Origin: Kribbella qitaiheensis
GTDB lineage: Bacteria > Actinomycetota > Actinomycetes > Propionibacteriales > Kribbellaceae
NCBI RefSeq assembly: GCF_014217565.1
Contig: NZ_CP043661.1
Coordinates: forward strand, 1,550,001-1,614,000
DNA length: 64,000 nucleotides
Direction: 5' to 3'
Positions 45,322 to 54,134 of this stretch are shown piece after piece. The stretch's first letter is position 1. Each line of letters opens with the position of its first letter. Position numbers and translations under genes: made by a program. The notes under the pieces are model-generated. The model did no database searches, was not told the DNA's origin, and saw only the letters and a list, made by a program, of their open reading frames with translations.

Positions 45322-46416
45322 TCAGGTGAGGATGTGGCGGAGGGTGGTGAGGTTGCGGAGGCACCAGCGGTAGTGGCCGTCGCGCGTGGTGGGGCTGTAG
45401 ATCGTGGCGGTGATGAGCGCATAGGCGACTCGGTAGAGGTGCATGCGGTCCCGCGAGTGCCCCAGTTTCTCGAAGCGCTCCAGCAGTTCGGCGTCGAGCG
45501 CTTCGGCATCAGGCCCGTACATGTCGAAGAACCCGGCGGCAGTGGCAGCGTCGAAGGTGTTGTCGCCGGCCGTGGTGAGGAAACCCCAATCGAGAACAGC
45601 AGTCGCCCCTGCCCGGCGACCACCCGCGGCTCCGCCCAGCGCCGGATCGACGAGGATATTCGGCTGACAGATGTCGCCGTGCACGATGCTCGCCTTCGCC
45701 AGCACAACCTCACGAAGGCGCGTCACGACCACCTCGACCAGCTCGTCGAACCCGGTCAGGTCCTCCGAAAGCAACTGCCGAGACGCGACCGCACGTCGCA
45801 GTACGAGATCCGCCAGCGCCTCCCCCCAGGACGGCCCAGAAGACGCGTCCGACGGTAGGCGGCTACTCGTGGAGGTTACAGAAGACGCGTCCGACGGTAG
45901 GTGGCTACTCGTGGAGGTTACAGAAGGCGCGTCCTGCCGGAGGCGCCCGTTCCGGGAGAGGTCCGGCGGCAGGTGGGGAGTGTAGAACGGTGTTTGCTCC
46001 TCGGCCGCCGGTAGCGCCCTGCTCGCGGACCCGGCAGACGTGCCGCCGAGGGCGGTAACCACCTCGACGAACAGCTCGAGCGCGTCGTCTCGGCTGACCA
46101 AGCCCGACTCGACGGCTTCACGCAGCGGTGTACCGGGCAGCTTGCGTTCGATGCTGACAGCCCGACCATCCACCTCGTCCACCACGCGGATCTCCGGCGT
46201 ACGGAAAGACAGCCGCTGACTGCTCAGCTCGTTCAAGAACGCCTGCAGTGGCCAGACCTCCGCAGCCGACCTGTTGAACCAGGTCTTGCCGACGAGGTCA
46301 CCACCGAGATCGAAGACGGCTCCCTCCATGCCCTGCCCGATCAGCTCGATCGGCCCCTCGGCCTGCAAGCCCTCCAACTCCTGGTACTGCCGGAAGAACT
46401 CATTCGCTGACTGCAC
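45322..46416 (-). CDS. Phosphotransferase-family (APH/kinase fold) protein with repeat insert
   Basis: 364 residues. N-lobe IELIGQGMEGAVFDLGGDLV with lysine in VGKTWF. Catalytic loop KASIVHGDICQPNILVDPA and metal-binding TAVLDWGFLTTAGD. An insertion between the lobes (~150-200) holds two near-perfect 14-residue repeats with the core SDASSVTSTSS, encoded by a 42-bp DNA repeat. The GTG start lies 3 bp after the GNAT stop with GGAG about 9 bases upstream, so the two genes form one unit. Substrate unknown. Confidence 0.82.
   Translation of the reverse strand: MQSANEFFRQYQELEGLQAEGPIELIGQGMEGAVFDLGGDLVGKTWFNRSAAEVWPLQAFLNELSSQRLSFRTPEIRVVDEVDGRAVSIERKLPGTPLREAVESGLVSRDDALELFVEVVTALGGTSAGSASRALPAAEEQTPFYTPHLPPDLSRNGRLRQDAPSVTSTSSHLPSDASSVTSTSSRLPSDASSGPSWGEALADLVLRRAVASRQLLSEDLTGFDELVEVVVTRLREVVLAKASIVHGDICQPNILVDPALGGAAGGRRAGATAVLDWGFLTTAGDNTFDAATAAGFFDMYGPDAEALDAELLERFEKLGHSRDRMHLYRVAYALITATIYSPTTRDGHYRWCLRNLTTLRHILT
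45838..45938. repeat. 42-bp tandem repeat inside the phosphotransferase gene
   Basis: Copies at 45838-45879 and 45880-45921 differ at a single base. A degenerate third copy starts at 45922. The period is a multiple of three, so copy changes would lengthen or shorten the protein without a frameshift. Confidence 0.92.
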
Positions 46417-46419
46417 CGG

Positions 46420-46971
46420 TCACTTCTCCGTTGCCGGCCGGCTGAGCTCACGGGTCATCCAGATCGAGTCGCCGCGTTCGCGATCCGCGGTCACCCGGCC
46501 GCTGTGGTGGAAGTCGAGCTTCTCCAGCACGCGGAACGACGCGGTGTCCCACTCGCGCACCGTCGCCCACAACCGCTGCCGTCCTGTCTGTACCGCCGCC
46601 TCGACAACAGCCCGGGCAGCCTCGGTGGCATACCCCTGCCCGTGCGCCCGGTTGGCCAACTCGTACGCGATCTCCGGTTCGTCGAACGATGCGTGGCCGA
46701 CAGTGAGTCCGCAATACCCGATGAACTCGCCGTTGTCCCGCCGCTCGATCGGTAGCAACCCCAACCCGTGCTCAGCCGCCAGCGGATTGTCCATCAGCCG
46801 CTCGCGGATCTCCTCCACCGTCGGATGCCCGTCCGCGTCGATCCGGCGCACCGACCGCGGATCCCGCTCGGTCCACAACCCGCGGTACTCCTCCGCGTCC
46901 GACGGAAGCCAGCGCCGCAGCCGCAAGCGCTCGGTCAGCAAACCGGCCGGGAACCCCGCAAAACTCGCCAC
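46420..46971 (-). CDS. GNAT-family N-acetyltransferase (RimJ/RimL type)
   Basis: 183 residues. LLTERLRLRRWLPSDAEEYR opens the domain. EIAYELANRAHGQGYATEAA is the acetyl-CoA pyrophosphate loop, and LWATVREWDTASFRVLEKLD the C-terminal strand/helix. Such enzymes acetylate N-terminal amines, antibiotics or small metabolites. GTG start with GAGG upstream. First gene of a two-gene unit with the phosphotransferase-fold protein 3 bp downstream. The 200-bp region before it (46972-47171) has three imperfect ~26-bp repeats (about 47005-47085) and no gene. Confidence 0.87.
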   Translation of the reverse strand: MASFAGFPAGLLTERLRLRRWLPSDAEEYRGLWTERDPRSVRRIDADGHPTVEEIRERLMDNPLAAEHGLGLLPIERRDNGEFIGYCGLTVGHASFDEPEIAYELANRAHGQGYATEAARAVVEAAVQTGRQRLWATVREWDTASFRVLEKLDFHHSGRVTADRERGDSIWMTRELSRPATEK

Positions 46972-47171
46972 ACCCTCAACCTACGCTGTCCGCCGGGCCC
47001 GATCTCCGCGATCACCTGGTCGTCGGCCACCCTCGCGGTCGCTTGGTCTCGGCCACCTCCGCGGTCACCTGGTAGTCGGCGACCAGCAGACGGTGCACGA
47101 TCCGGCAGACCTTCGCGAGACTGCAGTTCCGGGTGAGCCGACCTGTGGGTGCAGGCGGCCGGTCGGCGGGT

Positions 47172-48413
47172 TCAGTCTTCGGTCAGGGCTGCGCGGCGGC
47201 GACGGAGGAAGCGTTGCTCGGCGCCGTTGACTGTCAGGCCGATGGCTTCGTCGTACGCCTGGACAGCGGCCTCCTTTCGGCCCAGTCGAGCGAGCACATC
47301 GGCACGCGCGGCAGACAGGTACGCATACGACTTCAGGGCCACTTCATTGCTCAGGGCATCGAGCTCGGCGAGTACGGCGATCAGGTCGGCGCCGGGGACG
47401 AGGCTGTGCGCGGCGGCGCGGTTCAGCGCGACGATCGGCGACGGCCAGCTGATCAGCATCGCGTCGTACATCCGCACCACCTGATGCCAGTCCGTCTCGT
47501 CCCAGGACGACGCGGTCACATGCAACCCGGACACCGCGGCCTGCAACGCGAACCGGCCGTGTCCCTGCCCTTGCCCCTGTTGCAACGCGGTCGTCGCCCG
47601 CGAAACGCCCTCGGCCAGCAGCCGCACGTCCCACCGCGAGCGATCCTGATCGGCCAGCAGCACCAACTCGCCGTCCTCGCTGACCCGGGCATCGCCGCGC
47701 GCCTGGGTCATCTGCAGCAACCCCAGCAGGGCTTGGGGCTCCGGCTCGGCCGGCATCAACCTCACCAGCAACCCCGCCAGCTCGAGCGCCCGCCCGGTCA
47801 GGTCGGCCCTGGTCAGCTCCGGCCCCGCCGCCACATGCCCGGCCGTGTAAACCAGCTGCACCACGGTCAGTACGACGTCGAGGCGCTCCGGCAGCTCCTC
47901 GTCGGCCGGGATCCGGTACGGAATACCCGCGGCCGCGATCTTTTTCTTCGCCCTGGTGATCCGCGCGGCCGCCGTCGCCTCACTGATCAGCAGTCCGGCC
48001 GCCACCTCGCGGGTGGTCAGACCGCAGATCAGCCGCAGCGTCAATGCCACCTGAGAGTCACGAGCCAGCGCCGGGTGACAGCAGGTGAACACCAGCCGCA
48101 GCGGATCGGTCGGCTGCTCGACCTCCCCCGGCGAGATCGGATCCTCGATCAGCAGCGGCAGCTTCCGCCACAGGGTCGTCTCCCGCCGGAGCCGGTCGAG
48201 CGCCAGCCGTCGGGCGACCGTGGTGAGCCAGCCAGCTTGGTTGTCCGGGATCCCGTCCGGCCAGGTCTTCAGCGCCTGGACGAACGCGTCCTGGGTGCAG
48301 TCCTCGGCCAGATCGAGATCCCGGGTCAGCCGGACGGTCGAGGCCAGCACCGTGGACCAATGCCCACGGTGCGCCTCGTCCACCACCCGCGCAATCTCCC
48401 GCGCAGACGTCAC
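47172..48413 (-). CDS. ECF42-type sigma factor with long C-terminal domain
   Basis: 413 residues, far longer than a plain ECF sigma factor. Region 2: RLTRDLDLAEDCTQDAFVQA and NQAGWLTTVARRLALDRLRR. Region 4: VALTLRLICGLTTREVAAGL, then LISEATAAARITRAKKKI. The C-terminal ~230 residues are helical, TPR/DUF6596-like (PEPQALLGLLQMTQARGDAR, PSPIVALNRAAAHSLVPGA). This architecture with an adjacent DGPF/YCII gene defines group ECF42, which lacks a classical anti-sigma factor and is thought to be controlled through its C-terminal extension. The partner gene lies 152 bp upstream on the same strand. Confidence 0.9.
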   Translation of the reverse strand: MTSAREIARVVDEAHRGHWSTVLASTVRLTRDLDLAEDCTQDAFVQALKTWPDGIPDNQAGWLTTVARRLALDRLRRETTLWRKLPLLIEDPISPGEVEQPTDPLRLVFTCCHPALARDSQVALTLRLICGLTTREVAAGLLISEATAAARITRAKKKIAAAGIPYRIPADEELPERLDVVLTVVQLVYTAGHVAAGPELTRADLTGRALELAGLLVRLMPAEPEPQALLGLLQMTQARGDARVSEDGELVLLADQDRSRWDVRLLAEGVSRATTALQQGQGQGHGRFALQAAVSGLHVTASSWDETDWHQVVRMYDAMLISWPSPIVALNRAAAHSLVPGADLIAVLAELDALSNEVALKSYAYLSAARADVLARLGRKEAAVQAYDEAIGLTVNGAEQRFLRRRRAALTED

Positions 48414-48565
48414 CCGCGACTCCCCCGCTCCCGAATCTCCCCGAACTCCATCAGCCGAACTCGCTCACCCGACCTCGCTGATCAGCCCGGCGAGCTCGTC
48501 CAGCTCCAGGTCAGCAAGCCTCGATCCACAAATTTCGACCGCAGACCTCGATCGGCAGATCTCGA

Positions 48566-48934
48566 TCAGGCCGGTGGGGTCGATCCCTCGCCGGTGTCCA
48601 TCACCGGACGGACCTCGACGTTGCCCGCCGGGCAGAGCTTCGCCAGCGCGAGCGCCTGATCAAGGTCCTTGGCCTCGACCAGGTAGAAGCCGCCGAGCGC
48701 CTCCTTGGTCTCGATGAACGGCCCGTCGGTCACCAACGGCTCGCCACTGGCCTGCCGCACCGTGCTCGCGGTGGTCGACTTCTCCAGCGCCGCGCCACCG
48801 AAAAGGCTCGCACCGGCCGCCTCGACCGCCTCCGCGAAGGCGTTGTGCAGCTTCATCGTCGCCTGCCAGTCCTCCGCCGTGATGTTGTCGTAGAACTCTT
48901 CGGTGTCGTACAGCAGGAACATGTACTGCGCCAT
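48566..48934 (-). CDS. YCII-related (DGPF-domain) protein
   Basis: 122 residues. MAQYMFLLYDTEEFYDNITA starts the ferredoxin-like fold. VTDGPFIETKEALGGFYLVE contains the DGPF signature and EVRPVMD ends it. The ATG at 48934 has GGGAG 7-8 bases upstream. Genes of this family regularly accompany ECF42 sigma factors and may be regulators or small enzymes of the stress response; the mechanism is not known. First gene of the pair, divergent from the flavin monooxygenase. Confidence 0.9.
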   Translation of the reverse strand: MAQYMFLLYDTEEFYDNITAEDWQATMKLHNAFAEAVEAAGASLFGGAALEKSTTASTVRQASGEPLVTDGPFIETKEALGGFYLVEAKDLDQALALAKLCPAGNVEVRPVMDTGEGSTPPA

Positions 48935-49141
48935 CTCTGGCTCCCTTGTCTGGGGTTTGTACTGGACATCTTGCTGACGAACGGGCGGCAGCGGAATCGA
49001 CAAGGCCGACCAGGAAGTTCTCGATCATGAGAAGAGATCACCCCAGGTGAGATAGCGGACACCGACAGCTCCACCCTCGCCCGATCGCCTACCGTTGACC
49101 ATGTACTCAACAGGACCTCAACCGGCACCCAGGAGGAACTC

Positions 49142-50585
49142 GTGGAGCACCTGGACGTACTGATCGTCGGTGCCGGCCCTGTCCGGGATCGGCGCCGCCT
49201 ACCGGCTGCAGACCCAGGCGCTGAGCCGGTCGTACGCCGTCCTCGAGGGTCGTGAGAACCTCGGCGGCACCTGGGACCTGTTCCGCTACCCCGGCATCCG
49301 GTCCGACTCGGACATGTTCACGCTCGGCTTCCCGTTCCATCCGTGGACCGCGGCGAAGGCGATCGCCGACGGCCCGTCGATCCTGGAGTACCTCCACGAG
49401 ACCGCAGAGACGTACGGGATCGACAAACACATCCGGTTCGGGCGGCACGTAGTACAGGCGTCTTGGTCGTCGACCGACGCGCTCTGGACTGTGGAGACGA
49501 ACGAGGAGTCCTACACCTGCTCCTTCCTCTATGTCTGCACCGGCTACTACAACTACGACTCCGGCTACGAGGTGCCCTTCCCCGGCCTCGACACCTTCGG
49601 CGGCACGGTCGTCCATCCGCAGCACTGGCCGAAGGATCTCGACTACGCCGGGAAGCGAGTGGTGGTGATCGGCAGCGGCGCGACCGCGGTGACGCTGGTC
49701 CCGGCGATGGCTCCGGAGGCAGCCCACGTCACGATGCTGCAGCGCACGCCTAGCTACGTCGCCTCGCGGCCGGCACATGACGCCTTCTCGGACCGGCTCC
49801 GCGAGGTGCTCCCGGAGAAGCTGGCGCACCGGCTGATCCGCACCAAGAACGTCGCTGTCAGTTCGGCCGTCTACGCCGCATTCAGGAGGTGGCCCGCCCA
49901 CGCCGCCTGGTTGCTCAACAGCACAGCCGCCAAGCAACTCCCACCGCACATCCCGGCCGATCCGCACTTCACCCCGAAGTACAAGCCGTGGGACCAGCGG
50001 CTCTGCCTCGTCCCGGACGCGGACCTGTTCGAGGCGCTTCGGGCCGGTACGGCGTCGGTGGTCACGGACGAGATCGAGACCTTCACCCCGACCGGGATCC
50101 GGCTCCGCTCCGGCGACGAACTGCAGGCCGACCTGGTGGTGACCGCGACCGGCCTGCAGATGGTTGCCCTGGGCAAGATCAAACTGACCGTGGACGGCCA
50201 CTCGATCGACCCGCACGACACCTTCGTCTACAAAGGCATGATGCTCAGCGGCGTACCGAACCTGGCCTGGTGCATCGGCTACACCAACAACTCCTGGACG
50301 CTGCGCTCCGACCTCACCTCGCAGTACGTCTGCCGGCTGCTGAACCACCTGGACCGCACCGGCACCAGCATCTGCGTCCCGGAGATCGACCCGGCCGAGT
50401 ACGACGCCCCCGCGCGACCGGTGGTCGACCTGTCCTCGGGCTACATCCGCCGCGCCGCGAACCTCCTGCCCCGCCAGGGCTCCTACGGCCCCTGGCGACT
50501 CCGGCAGAACTACCCGCGCGACTTCCTCTCCCTCCGCTACACCTCGCTCGCCGACGGCGCCATGCACTTCAAACCAGCCACCTAG
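49142..50585 (+). pseudogene. Flavin-containing monooxygenase with a +1 frameshift at the FAD site
   Basis: GTG at 49142 follows AGGAGG and encodes VEHLDVLIVGAG, the start of the FAD Rossmann motif. One extra C in GGCCCTG (49177-49179) then shifts the frame; without it the sequence continues LSGIGAAYRLQT and is open to 50585 (~480 residues). Downstream are YAVLEGRENLGGTWDLFRYP, a second dinucleotide site GKRVVVIGSGATAVTLVPAM, and WCIGYTNNSWTLRSDL, typical of Baeyer-Villiger-like monooxygenases (EthA-like). An internal GTG at 49170 would lose the first half of the FAD motif. Broken in this sequence, or a sequence error. Confidence 0.82.
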
Positions 50586-50626
50586 TACTCCGGGCGGCGA
50601 AGGCGCGGCTTAGCCCTCGCTGTAAG

Positions 50627-50658
50627 GGTTCCCCCATTGGTCTAGCAATGGGGGAACC
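50627..50658. repeat. Family A palindrome between convergent genes
   Basis: GGTTCCCCCATTG (50627-50639) pairs perfectly with 50646-50658 across a GTCTAG loop. The following AGGGGCGAACCCCAAC (50666-50681) matches the tail of the elements at 4.76 and 13.34 kb. It separates the monooxygenase and citrate synthase genes, which converge. Confidence 0.8.
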
Positions 50659-50765
50659 ACCACAAGAGGGGCGAACCCCAACAAAGGGGGGCGAACCCAC
50701 CGGCGGGCGGCCAACCACGTCGGCAGAGTGGGGTCGGGGCAGGTGGCGGGCGGCCGCAGTCGTGG

Positions 50766-51932
50766 TCAACAAGGCACGGGGACCGGGGGTGCTTCGCCTA
50801 CGTAGCGGGCTGAGGGGCGGATGATTTTCGAGGTGCCGGCCTGTTCGAGGATGTTGGCGGTCCAGCCGATAACTCGGCTGGTGGCGAAGGTGGGGGTGAA
50901 CATCGCCCGGGGCAGGTCGCAGATCGACATCACCACGCCGGCGTAGAACTCGACGTTCGCGTAGAGGTTGCGGCCGGGTTTGAGTTCGGCCAGGACCTCG
51001 ACGATGCGCTGTTCGACCGTGGTGGCGAAGTCGACCAGGTCGCCGCCGAGTTCGCGGGCGATGTCGCGGAGCATCAGCGATCGCGGGTCCTCGGTGCGGT
51101 AGACCGCGTGCCCGAAGCCCATGATCCGGTCGCCCGAGCCGACCTTCGCGCGGACCCACGCGTCGATCCGGTCCGGCGTACCGATCTCGTCCAAGCTGGC
51201 CAATGCGCGATCCGGCGCCCCACCATGCAGCGGACCCGAGAAGGCCCCGATCGCACCGGCAACAGCCGACACCACATCGGCGCCCGTCGAGGCGATCACC
51301 CGCGCGGTGAAGGTCGACGCGTTGAAACCGTGGTCGATCGTCGAGATCAGGTAGTGCTCGATCGCCCGGGCCTTCGCCTCGTCCGGCACCTCGCCGGTGA
51401 CGAGGTACAGCCAATGAGCCGCGGCACCCAGATCCTCTCTGGGCTCCAACGGCTCGAGATCCTCCCGCAACCGGTACAGCGCGGCCAGGATCGTCGGCGT
51501 CACCGCGCAGACCAGCATCGCGTCGGCCTTCCGCCGAGCCGGATCCGCATCCCAGAGCGGCGGCAGCTGACGAGCCGCGGCCAGCAACGACAAGGCAGTC
51601 CGCAACCCGGCAAGCGGATTGAAAGACGATCCGGCCGCCGCCACGGCAGGCAATACAGCCCGTACTTCGGGCGGCAGGACGCGCAAGGGCGCGAGTTCCG
51701 CTACGAAGGCAGCCCGCTCGGCCGCGTCGGGCAGCCGCCCCTCGAACAGCAGGAACCAGACATCCTCGACGGTCTTCGAGCGAGCCAGGTCGATCGCGGA
51801 GTACTGCCGGTAGTGGTAGAAGCCCTCGTCACCGCGGACATCGCCGAGCCGGGTCTCGGTCACGACGACGTTGCGCAGTCCGGCGGGTACCTCGATCGGT
51901 CCTTCGACGGTTCCTTCGACAATGGTTGACAT
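50766..51932 (-). CDS. Citrate synthase (citrate/methylcitrate synthase type)
   Basis: 388 residues. Catalytic signatures FSGPLHGGAPDRAL (H236) and DRIMGFGHAVYRTEDPR (H275) are present. The third position reads NLYANVEFYAGVVM with E328 where classical enzymes have Asp in NVDFYSG. The fold is complete (NASTFTARVIASTGAD, SRVIGWTANILEQ). It condenses acetyl- or propionyl-CoA with oxaloacetate; the Glu may tune activity. The ATG at 51932 has only a weak GAGA upstream. Divergent from an HTH-containing homologue across a 75-bp spacer with an inverted repeat, so the two are probably co-regulated. Confidence 0.9.
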   Translation of the reverse strand: MSTIVEGTVEGPIEVPAGLRNVVVTETRLGDVRGDEGFYHYRQYSAIDLARSKTVEDVWFLLFEGRLPDAAERAAFVAELAPLRVLPPEVRAVLPAVAAAGSSFNPLAGLRTALSLLAAARQLPPLWDADPARRKADAMLVCAVTPTILAALYRLREDLEPLEPREDLGAAAHWLYLVTGEVPDEAKARAIEHYLISTIDHGFNASTFTARVIASTGADVVSAVAGAIGAFSGPLHGGAPDRALASLDEIGTPDRIDAWVRAKVGSGDRIMGFGHAVYRTEDPRSLMLRDIARELGGDLVDFATTVEQRIVEVLAELKPGRNLYANVEFYAGVVMSICDLPRAMFTPTFATSRVIGWTANILEQAGTSKIIRPSARYVGEAPPVPVPC

Positions 51933-51947
51933 AAGTCTCAGACTTGA

Positions 51948-51980
51948 ACTGGAATCAAGTATTGTCAATGTTGATCCAGT
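51948..51980. promoter_or_regulatory. Inverted repeat between the two citrate synthase-like genes
   Basis: ACTGGAATCAA (51948-51958) and TTGATCCAGT (51971-51980) are inverted repeats, with one extra base in the left arm, 12 bp apart. They fill the AT-rich divergent spacer and would suit a dimeric regulator, possibly the HTH-citrate synthase itself. Confidence 0.55.
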
Positions 51981-52007
51981 CAATATGAGCGCCTCCCGGA
52001 GCGGTGG

Positions 52008-53171
52008 ATGACGCAGCAGCGTGACGAGAATTACCTGACCACGGCCGAGGTCGCCCGCCGGCTGAACGTGAAGCCGGAGACGATCTACGCCTACGTCAGC
52101 CGCGGACAGCTCACCAGCGTCCGTGCTCGCGGCCAGCGCAGCAGCCTGTTCGCGGCTGCCGACGTGGAGCGTCTTGCCAGCCGGAGCGTTGAGCACACCG
52201 GCGTGGTCGAACGGATCGAGACAGAGCTCAGTCTGCTCCAGGACGACGAGCTCTACTACCGCGGTCGGCCTGCGCGCGAACTGGCGACGACCAGCACGGT
52301 CGAGTCGGTTGCACACCTGCTGTGGACCGGCGAGCTGGCCGAGCAGGACCCCTTCCCCGCTCCCCCGGCACAGGTGGAGCTGGCCAGCGCTGCGATGGCT
52401 GTAGCGCCGCCGACTGCACGAATGACGGACCAGCTGCGCATAGCCGTCGCAGTACTAGGTGCTGGCGACCCGCTGCGGTTCGACCTCGCGCCGGAGTCAG
52501 TGGTGGCGGCCGCAAGCCGTCTCCTCGGAGTACTGGTGGATGCTCTTCCAGGTGAGACCACACAAGGCACCCTGGGCACCAGGCTCTGGCCGAAGCTGAC
52601 CACGCAAGCCTCACACCCCAAGCCTGCATCGCTCGACGCCGTACTGATCCTGCTGGCGGACCACGGGCTGGCCGTCTCCACGATCGCTGCACGCGTCGCC
52701 GCGAGCGCACGCGCCAACCTGTACTCCGTGGTGTCGGCCGGGCTCGGCGCACTTGATGGGCACTACCACGGTGCGGCGACCACACTCGCCTACAAGTTCC
52801 TCGACCGGGCGCTGCAGGATCCCGTCGAGGCGCTGTCGGATCAGCTGCGGTCGGGCGAGCCTGTGCCGGGGTTCGGGCATCGCATCTACCAGCAGCGCGA
52901 TCCGCGCGCCGAGGCGCTGTTCGAACTGCTTGCCAATGAGCCGGTTGAAGCAACAGTCCGAGAGCTCATTGACAAGGTCCCCGCGTTCCCGAACAGCGAC
53001 CTGGCCATCGCCGCGATGATGCACGCCTACGGCTTCCGCCCGGACGCCGGCGAGGCGCTGTTCGCGATCGCGCGCATCATCGGCTGGACGGCACACGCAC
53101 TGGAGGAGTACGCCGAACCAGGCCTGCGTTTCCGCACAGCCGGCATCTACACTGGCCCGCCGGTCGATTGA
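52008..53171 (+). CDS. Citrate synthase-like protein with N-terminal DNA-binding domain
   Basis: 387 residues. Residues ~9-40 are an excisionase/MerR-type helix-turn-helix: YLTTAEVARRLNVKPETIYA, then YVSRGQLTSVRARG. The remainder is a citrate synthase fold: GALDGHYHGAATTLAY (H254), PVPGFGHRIYQQRDPRA (H291), NSDLAIAAMM (D331) and IARIIGWTAHALEEY. All three catalytic positions are filled, so it may be an enzyme, a metabolite-sensing regulator, or both. GGAG precedes the ATG by ~7 bases. It ends 1 bp from the convergent RpiR gene. Confidence 0.9.
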   Translation: MTQQRDENYLTTAEVARRLNVKPETIYAYVSRGQLTSVRARGQRSSLFAAADVERLASRSVEHTGVVERIETELSLLQDDELYYRGRPARELATTSTVESVAHLLWTGELAEQDPFPAPPAQVELASAAMAVAPPTARMTDQLRIAVAVLGAGDPLRFDLAPESVVAAASRLLGVLVDALPGETTQGTLGTRLWPKLTTQASHPKPASLDAVLILLADHGLAVSTIAARVAASARANLYSVVSAGLGALDGHYHGAATTLAYKFLDRALQDPVEALSDQLRSGEPVPGFGHRIYQQRDPRAEALFELLANEPVEATVRELIDKVPAFPNSDLAIAAMMHAYGFRPDAGEALFAIARIIGWTAHALEEYAEPGLRFRTAGIYTGPPVD

Positions 53172-53172
53172 G

Positions 53173-54042
53173 TCAACGCGGCACGCGATGCCCGGCAACA
53201 GCCTCGGCAGTGACGTCAAAAGCCTGCTCAGCCAGGGAGTAGTCGCGCTGCGCCACACCGATGTACAGCGCGTCGAGCACGATCATCTGCGCGTGCCGCC
53301 CAGCCAGACCGCCAGTGCGGAAGGTGACATCGCGTGCAGCGGTGACCAGTACTACGTCCGCCTCCCGTGCCACCGGTGATCTCGGGTAGTTGGTGATGGC
53401 AACAGTGCGCGCACCCTGACTCCGGGCTCGCGCTAGCGGCTCCAGCACTTCGACAGTCTCGCCGCTGTGCGACAGCCCGATCGCGACATCACCAGCACCG
53501 AGCAGCGCCGCACTGGTCAGCGCGTTGTGGACATCGCTCCAGCAGTTCGCGCCACGACCGATCCGATGCAGCCGCAACCGCAGGTCTTCGGCAACAGTGG
53601 CCGATCCACCCACGGCGTACAGGTCGACCCGCCGGGCATCGGAGATCGCCCGGACTGCCTCCCCGAGGGCACGTAGGTCCAACTCGGACACTGTGTCCTC
53701 CAGAGCACGTGTGTCCGCCCGCAGCAACGTACGCAGTACGTCGCCCAGACTATCGTCGGCACCGACTTCGCCGCCGGTTCCAAGCTCCCAGCTCGCACTG
53801 GTTCGTCCGCTTTCGGCCGCCAGCGCCAGCCGAAGCTCGGCGTACCCACTCAGGCCGAGGGCCAGGCAGAAGCGGGTGACACTCGGCAGCGAGGTCGCGC
53901 AACGAGCAGCCAACTCCCCGATCGTCGACGACGCCGCAGCGGCAGGATCCCGCAGTACTTCGTCCGCGACCTGGCGCTGAGCCGGACTCAATGCCGGCAA
54001 CAACCCATGGATCCGGACCTCCAACGACTCCCCAGCACTCAT
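53173..54042 (-). CDS. MurR/RpiR-family regulator (HTH plus SIS domain)
   Basis: 289 residues. The N-terminal HTH_6 domain has LSPAQRQVADEVLRDPAAAA, then IGELAARCATSLPSVTRFCL, at ~10-80. The C-terminal SIS domain, ~125-260, has VDLYAVGGSATVAEDLRLRL, VAIGLSHSGETVEVLEPLAR and ARTVAITNYPRSPVA, which binds a phosphosugar. RpiR proteins control sugar or amino-sugar catabolism. The ATG at 54042 is followed upstream by the palindrome GAATCATTC, a possible autoregulatory site. The target genes are not obvious in the neighbourhood. Confidence 0.9.
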   Translation of the reverse strand: MSAGESLEVRIHGLLPALSPAQRQVADEVLRDPAAAASSTIGELAARCATSLPSVTRFCLALGLSGYAELRLALAAESGRTSASWELGTGGEVGADDSLGDVLRTLLRADTRALEDTVSELDLRALGEAVRAISDARRVDLYAVGGSATVAEDLRLRLHRIGRGANCWSDVHNALTSAALLGAGDVAIGLSHSGETVEVLEPLARARSQGARTVAITNYPRSPVAREADVVLVTAARDVTFRTGGLAGRHAQMIVLDALYIGVAQRDYSLAEQAFDVTAEAVAGHRVPR

Positions 54043-54044
54043 GT

Positions 54045-54053
54045 GAATGATTC
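54045..54053. promoter_or_regulatory. Small palindrome at the RpiR gene start
   Basis: GAATGATTC (GAAT-N-ATTC) lies 3 bp before the start codon of the RpiR gene, within an AT-rich stretch. It is short and may be chance, but the position suits autorepression. Confidence 0.3.
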
Positions 54054-54096
54054 TCAAAATCTTCTACGCGAGCTGTCAACAGTTCACACCAATGGA

Positions 54097-54125
54097 AAGG
54101 CCGCCCCTTTCACAGGGGCGGCCTT
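54097..54125 (-). terminator. Terminator of the beta-propeller gene
   Basis: Perfect 12-bp stem (54097-54108 and 54114-54125) with a 5-base loop, followed on the minus strand by TTCC, 10 bp after the stop at 54135. Confidence 0.82.
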
Positions 54126-54134
54126 CCCAAGACC

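Noticed and set aside
49107..50567. Minus-strand gene opposite the monooxygenase
   Set aside because: No domain; it reads through the broken gene's complement. FAD and NADPH motifs identify the plus strand as coding.
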